A stretch of DNA of 64,000 bases from Paraburkholderia kururiensis JCM 10599 = LMG 19447 (GCF_003986935.1 NZ_RJZE01000001.1:186001-250000); one strand, 5' to 3'; counted from the stretch's first letter, positions 16,488 to 25,033 are shown. Notes: generated by a model not told the origin, from the letters alone. Program-made: numbers and translations.

Positions 16488-17876
16488 TCAGCCTGTTGCC
16501 GGCAACGCGGCGTCCGCCGCGCCGTCCACCGGCAGCGCAACGCGGAACGTGGTGCCCACGCCGCGTTCGCTTGTTACCGTGATCCGTCCGTGATGCGCGT
16601 TCACGATGCCGTAGCTCACCGAGAGCCCGAGCCCCGTGCCCGTGCCAACGGGCTTGGTCGTGAAGAACGGATCGAAAATGCGCTTCAGGTTCTCCGGTGC
16701 GATTCCGCAGCCGGCGTCCTCAATTTCGAACCACACGAAAGGCACGCCGCGCCCCTCATTCGCTTCGTAGCCGGTGCGAATAGTGATCGTGCCGCGCCGG
16801 CCTTCGCGGCGCGCACCATCGCCATGCAGCCCCGCGTACGATTGCGCAGCGTTCACCACCAGATTCAGCACCACCTGATTGATCTGCGACGGAATGCAAT
16901 GCACCTGCGGCACCTCGCCGTACTCGCGCACGAGTTCGGCCAGATACTTGACCTCGTTGTGCACGATGTTCAGCGTGGATTCGATGCAGCGGTGAATGTC
17001 CACCCATTCCCACTGATGCGCACTGTCCACGCGCGAAAAATCGCGCAGATCCACCACGATGTCGCGCACGCGCGCGAGCCCGTCCTTCGATTCCGCCACC
17101 AGCGCCGGCGCGTCGTCGCGCACGTAGCCCAGGTCCGCCTGCTTTTCGAGCGCAGCCACGGCGGACTTCAAACCGGCGTCGCCGCTGCGCGCCACCGCCG
17201 CGCCCACGTCTTCCACGTAACGCGTCAACGTGGCGAGGTAGCCCGAGAGCGTGTTCAGGTTCGAGAGCACGAACCCCACGGGGTTGTTGATCTCGTGCGC
17301 GATGCCCGCGGCAAGCTGACCGATGGCCGCGAGCTTCTCGGACTGCAGCAACTGCTGATGCGCCTGCGCCAGCTCGTCGTTCAGCGCCGAAAGCTGCGCG
17401 TTGCGTTGCGTCAGTTCCGCAAGCATGTTCGTCGCCATCTTTTCGCGCTCCTGCAACTCGCCATACGCCATGCAGATGTCCGTTGCATCCACGATGGTCA
17501 CGCCCACGGCGATTACGGCTCCGCTTCCGTCGTCGATGGGAACGAAGCTGCAGTTCTGGCGCATGGCGTCGATCGTTCCCGTAATGGGACGCGAATGCTC
17601 GAAGCGAAACAGATACGGCCGGTGCTCCCACGACGAAAACATCGACACGCCCAGCGCGAACACGCTTTCCACTTTCTTCGTGAGCCAGCGGCGCGGCAGG
17701 TCGGGGAACAGCGCAAAGAGGTCCTGCCCCAGCACGTCGTCGCAAAGCCGTCCGCTGTGGTACTCCATGAAGCGGTTCCACGAAAGCACGCGCATGTCGC
17801 GATCCACCGAGAACACGCCGCAGTTGACGAGTTCGACAATGGCTTCCGACAACTGCGTTCTGGTGACGTCCGGCAT
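16488..17876 (-). CDS. PAS-domain sensor histidine kinase
   Basis: A 462-residue soluble kinase without predicted membrane segments. Order: PAS domain (~10-135, including GVFSVDRDMRVLSWNRFME), a coiled coil rich in Glu/Gln (~140-180), H-box with phosphorylatable His (AAGIAHEINNPVGFVLSNL), N-box (NLVVNAAQSY), G1 (DAGCGIAPENLKRIF) and G2 (GTGTGLGLSVSYGIV). It is the first gene of the kinase, CheY-like, CheC-like, HD-GYP-like operon. The PAS ligand is unknown; a cytosolic metabolic or redox cue is plausible. Confidence 0.93.
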   Translation of the reverse strand: MPDVTRTQLSEAIVELVNCGVFSVDRDMRVLSWNRFMEYHSGRLCDDVLGQDLFALFPDLPRRWLTKKVESVFALGVSMFSSWEHRPYLFRFEHSRPITGTIDAMRQNCSFVPIDDGSGAVIAVGVTIVDATDICMAYGELQEREKMATNMLAELTQRNAQLSALNDELAQAHQQLLQSEKLAAIGQLAAGIAHEINNPVGFVLSNLNTLSGYLATLTRYVEDVGAAVARSGDAGLKSAVAALEKQADLGYVRDDAPALVAESKDGLARVRDIVVDLRDFSRVDSAHQWEWVDIHRCIESTLNIVHNEVKYLAELVREYGEVPQVHCIPSQINQVVLNLVVNAAQSYAGLHGDGARREGRRGTITIRTGYEANEGRGVPFVWFEIEDAGCGIAPENLKRIFDPFFTTKPVGTGTGLGLSVSYGIVNAHHGRITVTSERGVGTTFRVALPVDGAADAALPATG

Positions 17877-18112
17877 GGCGAGAACAGCGCGTTGGCAAAC
17901 AGGCTGCCTGCTCTAACGGAAGGCTGAGGCGGAACCTGCGCACGCACGATAACGTGATCGACATCTGCGTTAACGGCCGCCGTTCCGTATACAGAATGCG
18001 GGGAATCCCTGTGATGCGATGGTGGAGGGGAGCGCGATGAGTAGATCGAAATGAAATGCGGCCCTTTTTGGGCCGCCTCCATGCGTTGTGCACTGCAGGC
18101 AGACAGCGCAGG

Positions 18113-18298
18113 CTACTTGCCGAGTTCGTGTCCGATGATGCCGCCTGCCACCGCGCCGCCTACCGTACCTACGGTGCTGCCGTGCGTCGCCTCGTGGCCC
18201 ACGTAGCCGCCGGCGGCCGCGCCGCCCAGCGTGCATCCCGAAAGCGGCGCAGCCAGCAACGCCGCGGCCCAGACGCTGACGAAAAGAAGTCGTTTCAT
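18113..18298 (-). CDS. Glycine-zipper lipoprotein
   Basis: A 61-residue lipoprotein precursor: signal peptide MKRLLFVSVWAAALLAAPLS then lipobox Cys in LSGC, and a mature part made almost wholly of two glycine-zipper repeats (GGAAAGGYVGHEATHG and GGAVAGGIIGHELG). The repeated GxxxG and GHE pattern is that of the glycine-zipper 2TM family (SlyB/OsmB-like). An AGGGAC ribosome site supports the start at 18298. Probably anchored in the outer membrane; exact role unknown. Confidence 0.85.
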   Translation of the reverse strand: MKRLLFVSVWAAALLAAPLSGCTLGGAAAGGYVGHEATHGSTVGTVGGAVAGGIIGHELGK

Positions 18299-18446
18299 GG
18301 TCTTGTCCCTGAATTGAAACGGATGTCTCTTATTCAGCAAACGACGTGCCGTTCTATCGTTTTTGATGGTTCGCGACATGGGCGTGAAGCTTGCTCACGG
18401 GGTGGCGCCCATTGCGTTCACGCCATGAAGCCAAGGAGAACAACGT

Positions 18447-20267
18447 ATGCGCAAACGTTTCACATCGGTTCATGGTGATTCGACGCTCGCAATGCACGTC
18501 GTCATGCGTGCTTTCGGCGTGGTGCTGGCCGCACTGCTCGCCGCATGCAGCACGTTGGGCCATGACGGTGGCGCTGTTTCCGCTGGCACGCCCGATCGAG
18601 GCGTAGCCACGGCGCCCGTGCGCTATGCGTTGCCGCCAATGGGCTGGAACTCGTGGAACGCGTTCTCGTGCCGCGTCGACGAAAAGACGATCCGCGCGGT
18701 GGCCGACGCGATGGCGTCCAACGGCATGGCCGCGGCGGGGTACCGCTACGTCACCGTGGACGACTGCTGGGTAGGCGGCCGCGATCCGAAGACCGGCAAG
18801 CTCTATGCGGATGCGCACGCGTTCCCAGGCGGCATCGCCGCCCTCGCGCGCTACGTCCATAGCAAGGGCCTGAAATTCGGGCTGTACACGTCGGGCAACG
18901 TGAGCACGTGCGCGGGCATGACCACCGACCGGCATCCCCCAGGCTGGCCGCAAGGCGCGAAGGCGGGAAGCCTCGGGCACGAGCGCGTCGATGCCCAGAC
19001 CTTCGCGGATTGGGGTGTCGACTACATCAAGCTCGACCTCTGCGGCGGCCAGCTCAGCACGTTCGCCGCCATGCGGGCGGGCATCGCCGCAACGGGGCGG
19101 CCCATGTATCTGAGCATCAATCCGTACAGCTACAACCGCACGCTGCGCACGCGGTTCGCCGACGACGGCGCGTTCTACGCGCCCGCCTACGCGGACACGT
19201 CGCGCATTTCGCAGGACATCACGGAACGGTTTGCGTCGGTGGAGTCGATTGTCGATATCGCCGCTGCCGACGTGGCGTGGGCCGTGCCAGGCTATTTCAA
19301 CGATCTCGACATGCTCGAAGTGGGCCACACGCTGAGCGCCGATCAGGACGCGGCGCACTTCATCATGTGGGCCATCATGTCGAGCCCGCTGAACGCGGGC
19401 AACGACGTACGCACGCAAAGCGACGCCACGCGCGCGTTGCTCACGAACCCCGGTGTCATCGCCGTGAATCAGGACGCGCTCGCCCTGCCTGCTGTGCTCG
19501 ATCAAGCCGACAGCACCGGCGCCGTGCAGGTCTGGACGAAACCGCTCGTGCAAAGCGGCACGCGCGCGGTGTCGCTCTTCAACCGCGGCGCGTCGCCCGT
19601 ACAGGCGGCCGTGCGATTCGCGGGTATCGGTCTGAATGAGCCGCAAAAGGCGTGGGATCTGCTGACAGGCACGCCGCTGACGATCACAAACGGCGGCGTA
19701 AGCGTCACGGTGCCGGCCACGGGCGCGCGACTCATCCGGCTCGATGGACGCGATCCCGTTGCCGTGACGGGGCCGCTCGCCGCGCAGCCGTGGATCTGGA
19801 TGGCCACGCGCGCAGGCGCGGCGGCGAATGCGCCGGATAGCGAGGTTGGCGTGAAGGTATGGCCGCCTGCCACGGCGCGGCGCCATCTTCCTGCGGGCGC
19901 GCGGCCCGCCGCCGCGATTGAGGCGGGCGGCGTGGCGTATCGCGACGGCATCGCCGTCAGCGTCCCCGCCCAGATCGTCTACCGGCTCGGCCGGCAGTGC
20001 CGCTCGTTTCAGAGCGACATCGGACTCGACAGCCATGCGCCCGCCACGAGCCGCGCAACGTTCCAGGTCTGGGCCGACAACGTGCTGCTCTACGACAGCG
20101 GTCCGCTTACCGCTGCCACGCCGCCGAAGACGGTGCGCGTCGACATCTCCGGGCGCGATACGTTGCGGCTCGTGGTCACGTCGCGCTCGGGCGGACAGGC
20201 CGGCGATCGGGCAGCGTGGGCGGATCCCTCGGTGGTGTGTACGAACGACTCGGTGGGCGGGCCGTAG
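18447..20267 (+). CDS. GH27 alpha-galactosidase lipoprotein with NPCBM-like module
   Basis: Exported glycoside hydrolase likely to release terminal alpha-galactose from plant oligo- or polysaccharides. Of 606 residues, the signal segment ends in lipobox LAAC (Cys34). The GH27 catalytic domain starts at PPMGWNSWNAFSC and shows the nucleophile block YIKLDLCGG (D197) and the acid/base block FNDLDMLEVG (286-288), then the Greek-key beta domain (~350-430). Residues ~455-606 resemble an NPCBM carbohydrate-binding module (DSEVGVKVWPPA, QCRSFQSDIGLDS, DTLRLVVTS). A strong AAGGAG site fixes the start. No sugar transporter or regulator is adjacent. Confidence 0.9.
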   Translation: MRKRFTSVHGDSTLAMHVVMRAFGVVLAALLAACSTLGHDGGAVSAGTPDRGVATAPVRYALPPMGWNSWNAFSCRVDEKTIRAVADAMASNGMAAAGYRYVTVDDCWVGGRDPKTGKLYADAHAFPGGIAALARYVHSKGLKFGLYTSGNVSTCAGMTTDRHPPGWPQGAKAGSLGHERVDAQTFADWGVDYIKLDLCGGQLSTFAAMRAGIAATGRPMYLSINPYSYNRTLRTRFADDGAFYAPAYADTSRISQDITERFASVESIVDIAAADVAWAVPGYFNDLDMLEVGHTLSADQDAAHFIMWAIMSSPLNAGNDVRTQSDATRALLTNPGVIAVNQDALALPAVLDQADSTGAVQVWTKPLVQSGTRAVSLFNRGASPVQAAVRFAGIGLNEPQKAWDLLTGTPLTITNGGVSVTVPATGARLIRLDGRDPVAVTGPLAAQPWIWMATRAGAAANAPDSEVGVKVWPPATARRHLPAGARPAAAIEAGGVAYRDGIAVSVPAQIVYRLGRQCRSFQSDIGLDSHAPATSRATFQVWADNVLLYDSGPLTAATPPKTVRVDISGRDTLRLVVTSRSGGQAGDRAAWADPSVVCTNDSVGGP

Positions 20268-20284
20268 CGAAACGCGTCTCGGCG

Positions 20285-20323
20285 CGTCTTGCGTCTACGT
20301 CTTGTGTCTGCGTCTTGCGCCTG
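20285..20323. repeat. Three tandem 13-bp repeats
   Basis: Three consecutive 13-base units (CGTCTTGCGTCTA, CGTCTTGTGTCTG, CGTCTTGCGCCTG) begin 17 bases after the alpha-galactosidase stop codon. They lie outside any gene I accept. Confidence 0.8.
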
Positions 20324-20449
20324 GCCATCCGCCACGAGGCAAGCTCCATTACGCCACCCAACCAGCCACACCGATAGAAACCCTCGCGCGCGGATACAAT
20401 TCCGGCTTGGTTTGCCGGCTGTCCCTTCCATCACCATTCGAACCCATCC

Positions 20450-21523
20450 ATGCGCCCTGCTTCCCGGGAGTTTCTGCTCGGCCCGCTGCTCAAAGGTGTC
20501 TCGCGTTCCTTCTACCTCACGCTGCGCGTGTTGCCGGCAGGCATGCGCGATCCCGTCGGGCTCGCGTATCTGCTGGCGCGAGCTGCCGACACGATTGCCG
20601 ACACCTCGCTGATTCCACCCGAGCAACGGCTTGCGCTGCTGCTCGCGCTGCGCGCCCACGTGAACGGCACGAGCGACGGTGCGCAGGAGAGCGAAGCCGC
20701 GTTCACGCAACGACTCGCCACTGAAGTGGGCGCGCAGCAAACCCAGTCCGACGAAAAGACGCTGCTCGAATCCGTGGCCCCCGCGCTTGCCGTGCTCAGG
20801 CAACTGGACGAAACGGACCGTGCCGCCGTGCGCGACATCGTCACGACGCTCACGCAAGGCATGGAATTCGATCTGCGCACGTTCCCGGACGAACGCTCCG
20901 GGCAGATCGCCGCGCTCGGCGAGCCGGACGCACTGGACCACTACACCTACCTCGTCGCCGGTTGCGTGGGCGAGTTCTGGACGCGCATGACGTACGCGCA
21001 TCTGCCCGGCGTGCTCAAGGGCGAGCGCACGGCCACGCTGCAACGCGGCGTGCGCTTCGGCAAGGCCCTGCAGATGACCAACGTGCTGCGCGATTGCGGC
21101 AAAGACCTGCGCATTGGCCGCTGTTATCTGCCGGCGTCGATGCTGGCGCGCCATGGCCTGACGCCGCAAGAGCTGTTGCTGCCCGATGCCTCGCGGCGCG
21201 CGCGGCCGCTCATGCTCGAACTGGTCGGCACAACGCTGGACCTGTACCGCGACGCCATCGAATACACACTCGCCATTCCCGCGTTTCAGCTGCGGCTGCG
21301 CCTTGCCTGCCTGTGGCCCATTCTCATCGGTCTCGAAACGCTGCTGCTGCTCGTGAGCAACGACGCGTGGCTCGACCCGGCGAAGGTCTCGAAAATTCCG
21401 CGCAGCCAGGTGTATGGCATCGTGACGCGCTCCACGCTCGTGGCGCCCTCGAACACGATGCTGCGCACGTGGACGGGCCGGCTCATCCGCCGCATCGAGG
21501 CGCGGTCATTGCCTGCCAGGTAA
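20450..21523 (+). CDS. Squalene/phytoene synthase family protein
   Basis: Head-to-head prenyl transferase that would join two farnesyl- (or longer) diphosphates. The 357-residue protein carries both Asp-rich substrate-Mg motifs: DTIAD in the first helix block (YLLARAADTIAD) and DCGKD in the second (ALQMTNVLRDCGKDL), followed by the conserved CYLP. A C-terminal hydrophobic helix (LACLWPILIGLETLLLLVS) may anchor it to the membrane. There are no hpnCE-type or carotenoid partners nearby, so whether it makes squalene for hopanoids or another product is open. Three 13-bp repeats start at its stop codon. Confidence 0.88.
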   Translation: MRPASREFLLGPLLKGVSRSFYLTLRVLPAGMRDPVGLAYLLARAADTIADTSLIPPEQRLALLLALRAHVNGTSDGAQESEAAFTQRLATEVGAQQTQSDEKTLLESVAPALAVLRQLDETDRAAVRDIVTTLTQGMEFDLRTFPDERSGQIAALGEPDALDHYTYLVAGCVGEFWTRMTYAHLPGVLKGERTATLQRGVRFGKALQMTNVLRDCGKDLRIGRCYLPASMLARHGLTPQELLLPDASRRARPLMLELVGTTLDLYRDAIEYTLAIPAFQLRLRLACLWPILIGLETLLLLVSNDAWLDPAKVSKIPRSQVYGIVTRSTLVAPSNTMLRTWTGRLIRRIEARSLPAR

Positions 21524-21555
21524 TCGAAGCAGGTGATCGAAGCAGGTAATCGAAT
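21517..21555. repeat. Three tandem 13-bp repeats spanning a stop codon
   Basis: Units CAGGTAATCGAAG, CAGGTGATCGAAG and CAGGTAATCGAAT are consecutive; the first contains the TAA stop of the squalene-synthase-like gene. The copies differ at one position or the last base, so the array is recent. Confidence 0.85.
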
Positions 21556-21703
21556 CGCGGCGGCGCGCTCGCCATGATAGAAAACTGCGCGCCGATGCAT
21601 GGCCCGCGCTCGCGTCACTGGCGTCACACGCGCCTCGCGCTCTGCAAGGTATAGTGCGCGAGCTACGTTGCCAGCTATCAGGTGCCAGGCACCAGGAGCC
21701 TTC

Positions 21704-22153
21704 ATGTCCGCTTCCGAATACGCCGTCTACGATGCCGCCCAGCCCTACTTCGATCTGGTTCGACGCGCGCTTGGCGACCTGGTCGACGGCCAGCATTTCT
21801 TCGACATCGTCGCGCACGACATCGTCTATGAGGTGCTTTACGACTTTCCCGGCTGGCCTCGCATCATTGAAGGACGCGCCGATTTGATGACGCGGTTCAG
21901 GGCCTACAGCGACAACGTCGCGCTTCATTGCGCCGACGAACTCGTCGTACACAAGACCCATGACAACCGCGTGGTCGTGCTCGAATACGAAGTGCACGGC
22001 ACGATTCTCGCGACCGGCGTCGCATACGACAACCGGTTCTGCTCGATCGCTACGATCGAAAACCGCAAGATCGCGCACTGGCGCGATTACATGGACTCCC
22101 TCGCGGCATGGAACGCGTTCACGACGCGTGCCCGCGAAACACCGGGCGCTTAG
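21704..22153 (+). CDS. NTF2/SnoaL-like protein
   Basis: A 149-residue protein of the NTF2-like cone fold: an N-terminal helix pair (YAVYDAAQPYFDLVRRALGD), HFFDIVAHDIVYEVLYDFPG, then strands with VVLEYEVHGTIL and FCSIATIENRKIAHWRDYMD, a layout typical of SnoaL-like polyketide cyclase or ketosteroid-isomerase relatives. An AGGAG site 6 bases upstream fixes the start. It may act on a small organic substrate, but none is indicated, and it precedes an ECF41 module without clear linkage. Confidence 0.82.
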   Translation: MSASEYAVYDAAQPYFDLVRRALGDLVDGQHFFDIVAHDIVYEVLYDFPGWPRIIEGRADLMTRFRAYSDNVALHCADELVVHKTHDNRVVVLEYEVHGTILATGVAYDNRFCSIATIENRKIAHWRDYMDSLAAWNAFTTRARETPGA

Positions 22154-22196
22154 ACTGGCCCAGCCAGCCTTGCCCGAGCGGGCCTGAGGCCGTCCC

Positions 22197-22212
22197 CCAA
22201 AAAATTTTTTGG
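22197..22212. repeat. A6T6 palindrome (CCAAAAAATTTTTTGG)
   Basis: A perfect 16-bp palindrome centred on six A and six T, exceptional in this high-GC region. It ends 5 bases before the -35 element of the ECF41-type promoter, where it could act as an UP element, a bent-DNA site or the tail of a terminator for the upstream gene. Confidence 0.7.
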
Positions 22213-22217
22213 CCCGA

Positions 22218-22245
22218 TGTCACACGGGCCGTCGTCCATCTCGTC
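22218..22245 (+). promoter_or_regulatory. ECF41-type promoter
   Basis: TGTCACA (22218-22224) and CGTC (22242-22245) are separated by 17 bases. This is the published ECF41 target consensus, and it lies 35 bases ahead of the AhpD-like gene that is co-encoded with an ECF41 sigma factor, so autoregulation of the pair is expected. Confidence 0.8.
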
Positions 22246-22279
22246 ATGTCAGGGAACCCCCACGAAAGGAGATGGAACC

Positions 22280-22753
22280 ATGACTGCCAGACTCGACCCG
22301 TTCGCCGCCGCCCCCGCGCTGATGAAGTCCTGGATGAGCACCTCGCTCGCCGCAGCCGGCAGCCTTGAGCCCGGCCTCGTCGCACTTGTCGAGGTGCGCG
22401 CCTCGCAGATCAACGGCTGCGCGAACTGCCTTAACATGCACACGGCCGATGCCCGCGAGCGAGGCGAGACCGAACAACGCCTCTACCTGCTGTCGGCCTG
22501 GCGCGAGGCGCCCTGCTACAGCGACCGCGAACGCGCAGCGCTCGGCTGGACCGAGGCGCTCACGCGGCTCTCCGAAGGTCCGGCGCTCGAACACGCGCGC
22601 GCGGCGCTCAACGAACACTTTAGCGAGGAGGAACAGGTGAAGCTCACGGTCATGATCAACGTGATCAACGGCTGGAACCGCCTCGCAGTCGGCTTCGGCC
22701 TGTGGGTCGATCCAGCGGCGGCGAAGGCCCGTGCGCGAGCGGTGGCGGGATGA
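22280..22753 (+). CDS. Carboxymuconolactone decarboxylase/AhpD-like protein
   Basis: A 157-residue protein of the CMD/AhpD family with the thiol centre ASQINGCANCLNMHTADAR (Cys-x-x-Cys plus nearby His), as in peroxidase-type members that reduce hydroperoxides. An AAAGGAG site fixes the start. Its TGA overlaps the ATG of the ECF41 sigma-factor gene, a pairing that defines ECF41 loci (COE: carboxymuconolactone decarboxylase, oxidoreductase or epimerase). The perfect ECF41 promoter just upstream makes it the probable main target. Substrate unknown. Confidence 0.93.
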   Translation: MTARLDPFAAAPALMKSWMSTSLAAAGSLEPGLVALVEVRASQINGCANCLNMHTADARERGETEQRLYLLSAWREAPCYSDRERAALGWTEALTRLSEGPALEHARAALNEHFSEEEQVKLTVMINVINGWNRLAVGFGLWVDPAAAKARARAVAG

Positions 22754-23607
22754 CAGGCCACGACGCGACCGACGCCGCAGCAGACTTCGACCCGCTGCGG
22801 CACACGCTGATCCGCGTGGCGTACCGCATGCTGGGTTCGGTCGCGGACGCCGAGGACATCGTGCAGGACGCGTTCATCCGCTGGATGCACGTGGACCGCA
22901 GCGAGGTACGCGTGCCCGAAGCATTCCTGCGCCGCATGGTGACGCGCATGTGCCTCGATCAGTTGAAGTCTGCGCGGCACCAGCGCGAAACGTACATCGG
23001 CCCGTGGCTGCCCGAGCCTGTCGTGGAAGACGACGAGCAGGAGGACGTCACGTTGCCGCTGATGCTCGCGCTGGAGCGCCTCTCGCCGCTCGAACGCGCG
23101 GCGTTCCTGCTGCACGATGTATTCGGTCTCGATTTCGACGAGGTGGCAGGCACGATTCAGCGCGAGCCCGCCGCGTGCCGCCAGCTCGCGGCCCGGGCTC
23201 GCGCGCACGTGCGCGAAGCGCGGCCGCGCTTTCGCGTGGAAAAAGCGCGTGGGCTCGAAATTGCCGAAGCTTTTTTCGCCGCCTCGCGCAGTGGCGACAT
23301 GAGCGCCCTGGGCGCCATGCTCGCCGCGGACGTGAGCATCCACGCGGACGGCGGCGGCAAGCGGCCCGCGGCGGGCAAACCCGTGCTCGGCTTCGACAAG
23401 GTGATGAAGGTGCACATGCATCTGGCCGACCTGTTCCGAAAGCATGGCTCGACGCTCGTGCGCACGGGCTTCATCAACGGGCTGCCCGGTTTCGTCACGC
23501 TGGAAGCCGACGGCGAATTGCAGACCACGGCACTCGAAATCGAAGACGGCAAGGTGGTGGCCATTTACGTGGTGCGCAATCCGGACAAGCTGCGGCATTT
23601 GCATTAG
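22750..23607 (+). CDS. ECF41-family RNA polymerase sigma factor (SigJ-like)
   Basis: Extracytoplasmic-function sigma factor of 285 residues. Sigma2 is ~10-80 (LIRVAYRMLGSVADAEDIVQ), sigma4 ~105-165, and a fused SnoaL-like C-terminal domain ~170-285 replaces an anti-sigma factor. Group hallmarks are all present: GPWLPEP in the linker, the DGGGK motif in the C-terminal domain and NPDKL near the end, reported to govern activity in ECF41 proteins. ATG at 22750 overlaps the upstream stop (ATGA), giving translational coupling with the AhpD-like gene. Confidence 0.94.
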   Translation: MTGHDATDAAADFDPLRHTLIRVAYRMLGSVADAEDIVQDAFIRWMHVDRSEVRVPEAFLRRMVTRMCLDQLKSARHQRETYIGPWLPEPVVEDDEQEDVTLPLMLALERLSPLERAAFLLHDVFGLDFDEVAGTIQREPAACRQLAARARAHVREARPRFRVEKARGLEIAEAFFAASRSGDMSALGAMLAADVSIHADGGGKRPAAGKPVLGFDKVMKVHMHLADLFRKHGSTLVRTGFINGLPGFVTLEADGELQTTALEIEDGKVVAIYVVRNPDKLRHLH

Positions 23608-23830
23608 GACCATCAAGCTTCTGCCCGGGACGAAACCTCGCTCGTCCCGTTCTCACTGCGCTGCGATATCATCGGACGCGCTCGCGTCCGGCCTCCTCGT
23701 CGTTCGTCAACGCCAGCGTAGAACCCAGGCGCGCCCTGCCGATCGGCGCCGGGCCTCTCCAGAGTTGCATCTTCGAGTCATGTCACTGCATGCCGGGCAA
23801 CGACTGCGCTTGTCCGGCCGGGAGCCGAAA

Positions 23831-24415
23831 TTGAACTTGAGCGCATTCTATTCAGCCTTCTTTCCCACCCTCTGGGCCGCCTGGCTCGCGACCTGGTTCG
23901 CGCTGGCGCGCAACGTCAAGGCGAACGTCCGACGCCAGGCCGCGCTGCCGCGTTTGGCCAACGTGGCGCTGCTGTTCGTCGCGGCCGCACTGTTGACCGC
24001 ACGGCACGTGGGGGTGCCGGCGCTCATGGCGCGCTTCCTGCCGGCGTCGCAGTGGCAGGCGTGGTGGATAGTGGGCGCGGTGCTGACCGTGGCCGGGTTG
24101 CTGTTCACCGTGTGGGCGCGGGTCTACCTGGGACGCAACTGGAGCGGCGTGGTCACCGTCAAGGCCGATCACGAACTCATCACGGGCGGCCCGTACCGGC
24201 TGGTTCGCCATCCCATCTATACCGGCCTCGCGCTGGCGTTTGCCGGCACCGGACTCGCCATCGGCCAATGGCGCGCGGTGCTGGCCTTCGCCCTGGTCCT
24301 GATCGCGATCGTGCACCGCATCATCGTGGAAGAACGCTTCATGCGCGAGCAGTTCGGCACCGCGTATGACGAGTACGCGCGGCGGGTGAAGGCGCTGGTG
24401 CCGGGGGTGGTTTGA
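23831..24415 (+). CDS. Isoprenylcysteine carboxyl methyltransferase-like membrane protein
   Basis: A 194-residue inner-membrane protein with about five hydrophobic segments and the ICMT/PEMT signature GGPYRLVRHPIYTGLALAF near residue 110, followed by ERFMREQFGTAYDEY, the SAM-binding half of this family. I choose a TTG start at 23831 because a GGGAG site lies 6 bases upstream and the protein then opens at NLSAFYSAFF, near the first membrane segment. An ATG at 23780 would add 17 residues and lacks a good ribosome site. Bacterial members are often of unknown substrate. Confidence 0.82.
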   Translation: MNLSAFYSAFFPTLWAAWLATWFALARNVKANVRRQAALPRLANVALLFVAAALLTARHVGVPALMARFLPASQWQAWWIVGAVLTVAGLLFTVWARVYLGRNWSGVVTVKADHELITGGPYRLVRHPIYTGLALAFAGTGLAIGQWRAVLAFALVLIAIVHRIIVEERFMREQFGTAYDEYARRVKALVPGVV

Positions 24416-24601
24416 GGCGTGGGGGTGGCGGCAGTTCATGCCGCCTGTCTCAAGGCATCCCCCCCAACGAAGGCGAAATCGTGCTGCCGCGATCCGGAGA
24501 TAGATGCGGGAGCGCCGCAACACACATACCCACCACCAGATAAGGCAGGCACACAGGATGCTCGCGCCCATGCGACGCAACGTCATATCGCTCTGCCCAC
24601 C

Positions 24602-25033
24602 ATGCCGCCACCGAATCGTCTTTGCCGGGTCTGCCTGCTGATGACGTGCATCGCGCTCGTGAGCGGCGCCCGCAGCGGCGAACTGCCACAACAGCAGCAG
24701 CAATCGTGGCAGCTGCGCACAGTACTTTCGTTCGCGCGCTCGGCGTCGCTCGTGCTCGGTGCGTCGCTGCACGGCGACGTACCCGACTTCTACGTGCACA
24801 ACGCATTGCGCACGCTGTCACGCAACATCGCCACAACGGCCGACGACATCCAGACGTCGTTTCATCACGGTGATCCGCAAGCGGTCCAAGTGAGCGCGCG
24901 GGCCACGCAAATCATCCGCTCGCTGGCCGAGGCCGATGCCGCCGTCACAGCACACGACCGTAGTGGCATCGCGCGTGCAAAAGCGATGCTCGACGACGCC
25001 AGCGCGCGACCCGCCGCGGCACGCGGCCTCTAG
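24602..25033 (+). CDS. Secreted hypothetical protein
   Basis: A 143-residue protein with a signal-peptide-like N-terminus (CLLMTCIALVSGARS) and a helical mature part: a Gln run (ELPQQQQQ), then heptad-like helices (LRTLSRNIATTADDI, ATQIIRSLAEADAAV). It ends 27 bases before the Nramp-like gene, so it may be the first gene of that operon. The start is uncertain; Met at residue 14 would also leave a signal peptide. No family recognised; the protein may be periplasmic. Confidence 0.6.
   Translation: MPPPNRLCRVCLLMTCIALVSGARSGELPQQQQQSWQLRTVLSFARSASLVLGASLHGDVPDFYVHNALRTLSRNIATTADDIQTSFHHGDPQAVQVSARATQIIRSLAEADAAVTAHDRSGIARAKAMLDDASARPAAARGL

Noticed and set aside
18354..20036. Open frame of 560 codons antisense to the alpha-galactosidase gene
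   Set aside because: Arg/His/Ala-rich, no family resemblance, opposite a gene with full GH27 motifs.
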